From assembly GCA_035578155.1 (NCBI GenBank), contig JAPWDM010000008.1, positions 21,848,598 to 21,912,597 of the forward strand: DNA of 64,000 nt, in the 5' to 3' direction. Below, piece by piece: positions 46,172 through 64,000 of the stretch. Made by a program: the position numbers and the translations under genes. The notes beneath the pieces were generated by a model. It did not search any database. It worked only from the letters and a program-made list of their open reading frames with translations, and was not told where the DNA came from. The DNA comes from Brachynemurus nebulosus (Eukaryota; Arthropoda; Insecta; Neuroptera; Myrmeleontidae). The number at the start of each line of letters is the position of its first letter. Position 1 is the stretch's first letter.

Positions 46172-46559
46172 CGCGTCATTTCATTATCCGTACTACCATT
46201 ATGCGTACCGTTTGTGTGTGTTTGTATATACATACACAGTCTACGTGACAAAATTTTTATTGTAAACAAACATTTTTATGTAAACAAATCTTAAATTTTT
46301 AACATATACAGGCGGTTATTTTAAAAGTTAACATAAATATATGATAATAGTAATAATAAAAATTATTAATACACATATATATTATAATTACCAAGCTTAC
46401 AATTAGAAATAAATATTATGTAGCTAGAAAATATTACTTAAAAATTTATTTTTATAAAAATATTTTAATTTTTATTAAAAAATAAATTGTCTAGAGAAAC
46501 ATCCTGTATATGATTTTCGTTAAGGGTACGACGTTTATGTATTGTCGTACGGTTAACGG
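46172..46559. mobile_element. Probable insertion in env
   Basis: About 390 bp of sequence that does not continue the env frame on either side. Ends read TACCG and CGGTGTA, with GTACGACG / CGTACGG motifs. The terminal repeats are weak, so class is uncertain. Confidence 0.35.
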
Positions 46560-47383
46560 AATATCGGTGTACACACACTAAATCAAGATAAAAGCAAATG
46601 CGAATATGAACTGTTTCTAGATTTAATAAATAGAAAACCAAAAAATTGTAACATTGAAACAATAGTCGCTAATGCTTTCTTATGGAAATATATTAATAAT
46701 AACAAATGGTTATTAACGAAGCTTTGTTAGATGTCATTTGCAATGGAAAAAATATTACTAAGTCATGAAAGATGTAGGACTACTTGAAATAAATGAACAA
46801 TGTATAGTAAAAGGTCCAAAAATTACACTGATACCCAGTGTTGATGACATTAACAATGCTGTTTTAGAAATTAAGATACCAATAAGTAACTATAATTTAA
46901 ATACCAATAAAAATTTTAGTGAGAAAACTAAAAACTTTGTAAATCCAAATAAAACTATATTAGAATTAAACGATTTTAAATTAGACAACACAAAAATAAT
47001 TGAGCACAAATTACAGGCTCAGAAAAACTTATTAAAAGAAAAACATATTGAAATTATAAAACAAACCGACGATAGTTTCAATTGGATATTATTTACTGTA
47101 ATAAGTATAATAATAATATATATATATTAATCAAAATATTAAGAAAATATAATATACTTAGTAAAATATATTGTAAAAGGAATAAAAAGAATCAATATGA
47201 AAACCCTAGTCAAATAACAAGTTCAGGCACTGAAAATATTTCAATAGAATTAAATAAAGATGAAGGCGAAATAAGCACAAATCCTGAATACACAGTACGC
47301 TTCATAAATCTTAAAAAGAAACAAGTAGGTATCTAATTACCTTAATAAATTAATGAAATTAACCCTTCTTTTAAAAGGGGAAG

Positions 47384-48160
47384 TGTCGTATATAAACGCC
47401 CCAAAAAACCGCCTACCAAAGCAGGAAATTTAAGCCAAAGCCTATCAATACGCCTACCAAATAAGCAGATAACAAAAAGATATAAAAGCTCGATCAAAAA
47501 AAGCAATAAAACAGATTATGACATACATCCTAACATAACAATGGTAATTAATTAATGTTTACATAATATGTACTTATACACATTTGACACTATTTATGTA
47601 TGTACTCATACGTTTTAAATAAAGTACTTATTATTATTATTATTATTATTAACGGATAAGCATTGTTGTAATCCCGTGCGAACAATTAAAAGTGCTCTCA
47701 TTGTTATTGTAGTGAATTGTAACAAAAGTATATCAACAATTAAATTAATAATCAATAATCAACAAATGTCTATTGAATTAAGTCTAATAAAAATATTGTA
47801 ATTATTTTAATTATTTAATCAATAAATAATTTTCGTTAAAATATTAAACTGGTGTTATCAATTGTGAACGTTACGATACCTACGCATTGAAGCAACCCTC
47901 GCACGTTAAAAGGACTTAACTCAAAACGAACTTTGTCTAACGGTGTATATACCTAGTGTTACGAATTGTCTACGAGAAAGCGAATTAGTAAGGAAAATCC
48001 CGTGAGTAATCAACCGCAACCGCAACGCATTCACTCTGAAATCCAGAATTGTTCGATTCTCATTGATTAGTAGTAGTAATTTATGGTAACGTGCCGTATA
48101 GACATTGAAAGAGGTTGAGTCATACGAGTGTTGTTCCCCAAAATTGAACAACTGGTGGTA
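47384..48160 (+). repeat. 3' LTR of retroelement 2 (right limit uncertain)
   Basis: Starts TGTCGTATATAAACGCCCC after an AAAAGGGGAAG polypurine tract. It contains AATAAA near 47,618, followed by a short ATT microsatellite. The right boundary could not be fixed because only 37 bp of the other LTR survive. Confidence 0.55.
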
Positions 48161-48565
48161 GCATTTAAATTTTTTATACTTTTTAACGAAAAAGTATACG
48201 ACAACCTGCGCAAAACAACTCAAGTGCCTCTACCCGATATCTATCCATCTCACTTCATCGGAACCACTGTCTGTTATAATAGGGATTGGCCATATACCCA
48301 TTATACTACATATATGATAAAAACTAGGTGGTGACGTTGGTTAAAAATTTGAAATTTCACGATAAATTTAAAATGTTATAAATTTAATTCCTTCTGTAAT
48401 ATTTTATAATCAAATATGTAATTATTAATTATAAAATATAGTAAGCATACCATTCCTAGAAGAATTAGATTTATCGGACGATTAATTTATTTTATTCATC
48501 CGATAGTCGGACGACTAAGTTTTTTTTTATTCGTCCGTTTATCAGACGACTAGCAACACCTTTTT

Positions 48566-48775
48566 TAAATAAAAGCCATACATCTGCTCATTTTACCTTA
48601 AAAATGTCTTAAAATGGAATAGTTTTCAATAATTAACCAAGAAAAAGAATAAGAGGTAATTTTGATGATATTTTTTTGAAAATTTCAAAATCAAGTGACG
48701 TTTGATAGAAAGGTTACAAACCATTTCTTTTTTTATTTTGTAAAAACAATCAAACACGATAAAAAAAAAACGTCC
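48566..48775. repeat. Repeat R, right half
   Basis: Shares AATAAAAGCCATACATCTGC and TGGAATAGTTTT with 52,605-52,770. With 38,660-38,794 it rebuilds the interrupted copy. Confidence 0.65.
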
Positions 48776-48864
48776 TGATAAACTGACATATTTGTCCACC
48801 GTTAGCGCTGTAGTCGAATTTCGAATCCCCTCCAGGCAAAAGCTCATAACAAATACAAATTATG

Positions 48865-48975
48865 TACGAATTACTAGATTTTATATCACCAATTAAACGT
48901 ATACATATATTTTTACTCGATACTAGTTCTAATTTTACCACCCGAGGCGCAAGTGAGAATCTTTACGTCGCAAAT
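48865..48975. repeat. Fragment of the ATTGGCGACGC MITE family, inverted
   Basis: Matches the complement of 11,630-11,730, including AGTGAGAATCTTTACGTCGC. Confidence 0.55.
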
Positions 48976-49050
48976 TGACGTTTTATCAATTTCTATTCAT
49001 ATCACTTTTTTTCGTTGTACACAAAAAAGAAAAAAATTCTCTAATCCTTT

Positions 49051-61182
<12,132 letters not shown>

Positions 61183-61302
61183 CTGAAATGTAAAAATTCA
61201 TTCGACTGTGATGTTATCGAGAAATGTTTGTGTATTTTACTGGCATGAAATTACTAGTTTTCATTTTTGCTAAAATTATATGTAGCGTTTTTACATTTGA
61301 CA

Positions 61303-61640
61303 GAAATAAAGTAAAAAAAAATATTTTTTAAGAAAAAGCTTTTATTTAAAAATGGGCTAAAAGAAAAAATAAAATAACTTTTGAGTGAAGTTTGAAGTAA
61401 TATGCAACATAATTTATAAAAGCTTGAGGCATTATCATTAGTTATTTCTGTTTTGGATGTATTGGATATAAGTGTAGCTATTTTACTTTTCAGTAGTTAC
61501 CAAACTTAATTAAACACCTCAAGCTTTTATAAATTATGTTGCATATTGTTTCAAACTTCACTCAAAAGTTATTTTTTTTTAGCCCATTTTTAAATAAAAG
61601 CTTTTTCTTAAAAAACATTTTTTTTACTTTAATTTATTTT
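61303..61640. mobile_element. Foldback MITE upstream of SVOP-like exon A
   Basis: Arms of about 130 bp are near-perfect complements (AAGAAAAAGCTTTTATTTAA and ACTTTTGAGTGAAGTTTGAA types), with a loop near 61,435-61,520. No coding sequence. Confidence 0.75.
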
Positions 61641-61951
61641 CTCCTTTTTAGTCTCATCACAATTAATTTAAAAAAAAGAATTAAAGAAGTAATTTTTTTA
61701 CCTATCACAGGCCAACGACTAAAAAACTTTTTTAATACTTTAACCATATTTTTATGGATTTTAGTGTGCTGAATCTGAAAATAACAATAAAATTGCTGTA
61801 TCACCCACCATTTCCCTACATTTTACATTATAAACCTTTATATTCAAAAAATAGTTCAGAAAATTAATGCAATCAATATAATACTAAATATGCGAAAGCC
61901 AGCGATCCAATATCTTATAATGAATATAATATCTTATAATTCCAATATCTT
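61641..61951. other. AT-rich stretch, no exon recognised
   Basis: Searched by eye for a missing SVOP-like N-terminal exon on the minus strand; none convincing. Confidence 0.35.
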
Positions 61952-62512
61952 TGCTCAAAGTTCCCGTCTTTATCAGAAGCAAAGTTACAAGAGGGCGTCT
62001 TCATTGGCCCTGATATAAGAAAAATGATGTTTGACTCTGAGTTTGAATTACATATAACAGTGAAAGAGAAAGAGGCTTGGATTACTTTCAAGGAAATTGT
62101 TAACAAGTTTTTGGGTAACAAAAAAGACCCAGACTATAATATAACCATTGTATCTAATATACTTAATCGCTTCAAGAATTTGGGATGTTTAACGAGCTTA
62201 AAGGTTCATTTTTTAAACAGCCAGCTAGACTACTTTCTGGACAATTTAGGAGCTGTCAGTGAGGAACAAGGAGAACGTTTCCACCAGGATATCAAGATAA
62301 TGGAAAAACGCTATCAGGGACGTTGGAACACCAGGATGATGGGAGATTACTGTTGGTCCTTTCACCGAGAAAGTCAGCAAGCGGCACACAGAAAAAAAGC
62401 CACATCCGAAGCTTCAAAGAAAAGAGAGAAAGAAAATATAAGCCCCTGGACTCTTAAAACCTTCATAAAACTTAGTATTAAGAATAAAAATATATTTTAT
62501 GTGTTAAAATAA
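61952..62512 (+). pseudogene. Transposon-derived ORF (GERFHQDI family), C-terminal part
   Basis: The frame is open from about 61,952, with an ATG at 62,024, to a stop at 62,512. An AATAAA-type signal overlaps the end. It contains EGVFIGPDIRK, AWITFKEIVNKFLGNKK, SEEQGERFHQDIKIMEKRYQ and MMGDYCW, a protein pattern I recognise as present in very many copies in arthropod and other invertebrate genomes. It is likely the C-terminus of a transposon-encoded protein whose biochemical role I cannot name. Terminal repeats were not found. It may be a truncated or retroposed copy. Confidence 0.6.
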
Positions 62513-62519
62513 AGCTCTG

Positions 62520-63280
62520 TTTGTCTTGTACGAGTTATTATTTTTTTCACTCTTATAGAATATTAGCATATTTCATTAAATCTGACATAGCCAAAATGTG
62601 ACAAAACTGTGGGTGATACAAAATAATGAAATTCAAATTTGGATTTAGCACCCAAAAAAATATAAAGATCACCTATTAACATTAAAAAAGTTTTTTATGA
62701 CCTTAATTTTGCAGGCCTGTGATTTTAATCGGTTAATTTACCCTAATCAGACATAACTATGGAAACAAAAAATTGGAATGTAAAATCAATGGACAATATT
62801 TGACAATTCGAAATGTCAAAAAGTTGCACAGGACTAAAAATCAACAATTTTGGTTTTGGGGCGATTTAGGACAAAACTAATTATACAATATTGCATTGTC
62901 ATCAAGGTTATACACGTATGCAAAATTTAAAACCTTTAGCTCACATTAGAACCTGTCGAAATTTTGATTCCAAGATTTGATCTAAACCAACATACTAACA
63001 TAGCAAGTTAAATAAAAGCTTTTAAAAATTACAACAATTAGATTTAAATTAGGAAATTCATAGGTCAGTTATGTTGACCCAGACACACCGAATACACCCT
63101 GGCACGAAAGTTACTTATTTTCAGAATCAATTGCTCATAACATTAGTTTACACGATTTTTGTCCCTGAAATGAAAAGTGTTTTTTTTTTCTTAACGAGTG
63201 AGGTGATTTGAGTTTCAAAAAAATTATAAAAAAAACCCAGCACGTCACATTTCAAAAATATTTATTACTTTTTATTGACA
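62520..63280. other. AT-rich stretch, no gene seen
   Basis: Short frames only. No terminal repeats recognised. Confidence 0.35.
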
Positions 63281-63299
63281 AAAAATGATGGTACAAAAA

Positions 63300-63624
63300 T
63301 ATTAAAAAAATTAAATACCCCTGTCGCAGCATCCTGCATAACATAGCGAATTTCCGTTTATAAAAATTCGTTTTTCTCGGAAACCAGTTTACATAGAATG
63401 ATGGTTTAACAACCTTTTTTATGTAATTTTTCTTCCTCTTTCTATTGGTGTAAAAAACTGTCGGAAAAACTTTTGAATAAGTGGAAATTTTGGCAAAAAA
63501 ATAATTTATTTTTTCACGAACAAAAACCATGTTCCCCGCATCGGACGTGTCTGGCTAACGAACTTGTCCAACGGTTTGGGATTTCCAACATTTTCACCAA
63601 ATTTCGTAAACCTAGGACATTTCG

Positions 63625-63699
<75 letters not shown>

Positions 63700-63700
63700 G
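63300..63700. repeat. Single-arm copy of the (TA)n-associated repeat
   Basis: AATACCCCTGTCGCAGCATCC (63,316 on) matches an arm of the 34,315-34,868 palindrome and ends in a (TA)n tract at 63,627-63,692. The inner part has diverged, and the complementary arm is missing. Confidence 0.65.
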
Positions 63701-63876
63701 TCAATATAAAAAATATAAAAAATGTCAGTAGCGCGGATGGCGAGCATTTTCATTAGGACTTGAAAACTTTTGAGCAAAATTATGAGGGATACTGAGACCA
63801 AACTATGTTAACTAACTATTGCTGGTTTAATGTAAGAGACACAGACACAAAAAAGTACAAAAAAAGCTAAGGTAGT

Positions 63877-63946
63877 TCATTTAAGCGAATTTCCAGAATG
63901 AAATTCAGCTTAAATGATCAGCTTTAATATATATTTAAAATTCAGC

Positions 63947-64000
<54 letters not shown>
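63877..64000. repeat. (TA)n-associated repeat at window end
   Basis: GCGAATTTCCAGAATGAAATTC resembles 31,956-31,980 and runs into a (TA)n tract reaching the window edge. Confidence 0.55.

Larger units (their letters stand above)
43864..47336 (+). pseudogene. env: Retroelement 2 env (errantivirus F-type), broken
   Basis: Pieces at 43,864-44,098, 45,289-46,170 and 46,560-47,336 together have the layout of an insect retroviral envelope related to baculovirus F proteins: a hydrophobic start, a central region with a conserved Leu-rich motif near 45,440, a C-terminal membrane segment near 47,085-47,130, and a polar tail. It is interrupted by a 1,182-bp hAT element, by about 390 bp near 46,172-46,559, and by several stops and frameshifts (for example near 45,646 and 46,727). 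Inactive copy; described only as remains. Confidence 0.75.
38795..48565. mobile_element. Interval bounded by inverted repeats, about 9.8 kb, inserted in repeat R
   Basis: The left end (from about 38,795) and right end (to about 48,565) are inverted copies carrying CTAGTCGTCCGATAAACGG-like sequence. The similarity extends inward about 290 bp to near 48,285. In the left arm it is interrupted by two small elements (39,024-39,317; 39,351-39,545) and resumes to about 39,690. The flanks are two halves of repeat R, which is uninterrupted at 52,492-52,770. The interior holds a decayed retroelement. Confidence 0.65.

Overview
This is a repeat-dense, AT-rich animal nuclear window, most likely from an insect and possibly a hemipteran (an inference). 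Pointers are an interrupted SVOP-type transporter gene, a tandem family of C2H2 zinc-finger genes, Ty3/gypsy and errantivirus-type retroelements, and many short palindromic DNA transposons of hAT, PIF/Harbinger and Tc1/mariner type. Nothing suggests a prokaryote, and no rRNA, convincing tRNA or CRISPR array was seen.

Left end (1-10,850): a three-level nest. The 3' end of an errantivirus-like env and its LTR (511 onward) are interrupted by a long foldback element whose arms meet near 2,292 and whose outer ends are at 846 and 10,672. The right arm of that foldback is interrupted by a nearly intact minus-strand Ty3/gypsy element (2,770-9,705; 528-bp LTRs, GCAA target duplication). The gypsy gag and pol overlap in the -1 frame at a TTTTTTA slippery heptamer.

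Zinc-finger cluster (about 11,880-31,715): three tandem segments, each holding a shared non-coding block followed by a minus-strand C2H2 gene with a conserved upstream flank of about 150-170 bp. ZNF2 (23,515-25,089) is intact with 14 fingers. ZNF1 (15,212-18,588) was a longer array. It now ends at a premature stop and carries a TA-flanked transposon and a hAT element in its 3' half. ZNF3 (29,859-31,570) is split inside finger 7 by a 626-bp palindromic element. The flanks hold further MITEs, including three hAT-type copies nested in one another.

Middle (31,700-48,600): gene-poor sequence with (TA)n-centred palindromes. It is followed by an interval of about 9.8 kb bounded by inverted repeats, which holds a decayed env-bearing retroelement (pol 40,257-43,850; env 43,864-47,336). 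The env is interrupted by a 1,182-bp hAT element with perfect 8-bp target duplications.

Right (49,051-61,182): six exons of one minus-strand host gene encoding an SVOP (SV2-related) major-facilitator transporter. All splice sites read as GT-AG and the phases join. The N-terminal exon or exons were not found. Its introns carry a hAT MITE, several TIR elements, a PIF/Harbinger transposase fragment and a 3.8-kb foldback with arms of about 1 kb. Beyond it lie a transposon-derived ORF (61,952-62,512) and (TA)n repeats to the window end.

All family assignments come from reading motifs and comparing copies inside the window. No database search was run.
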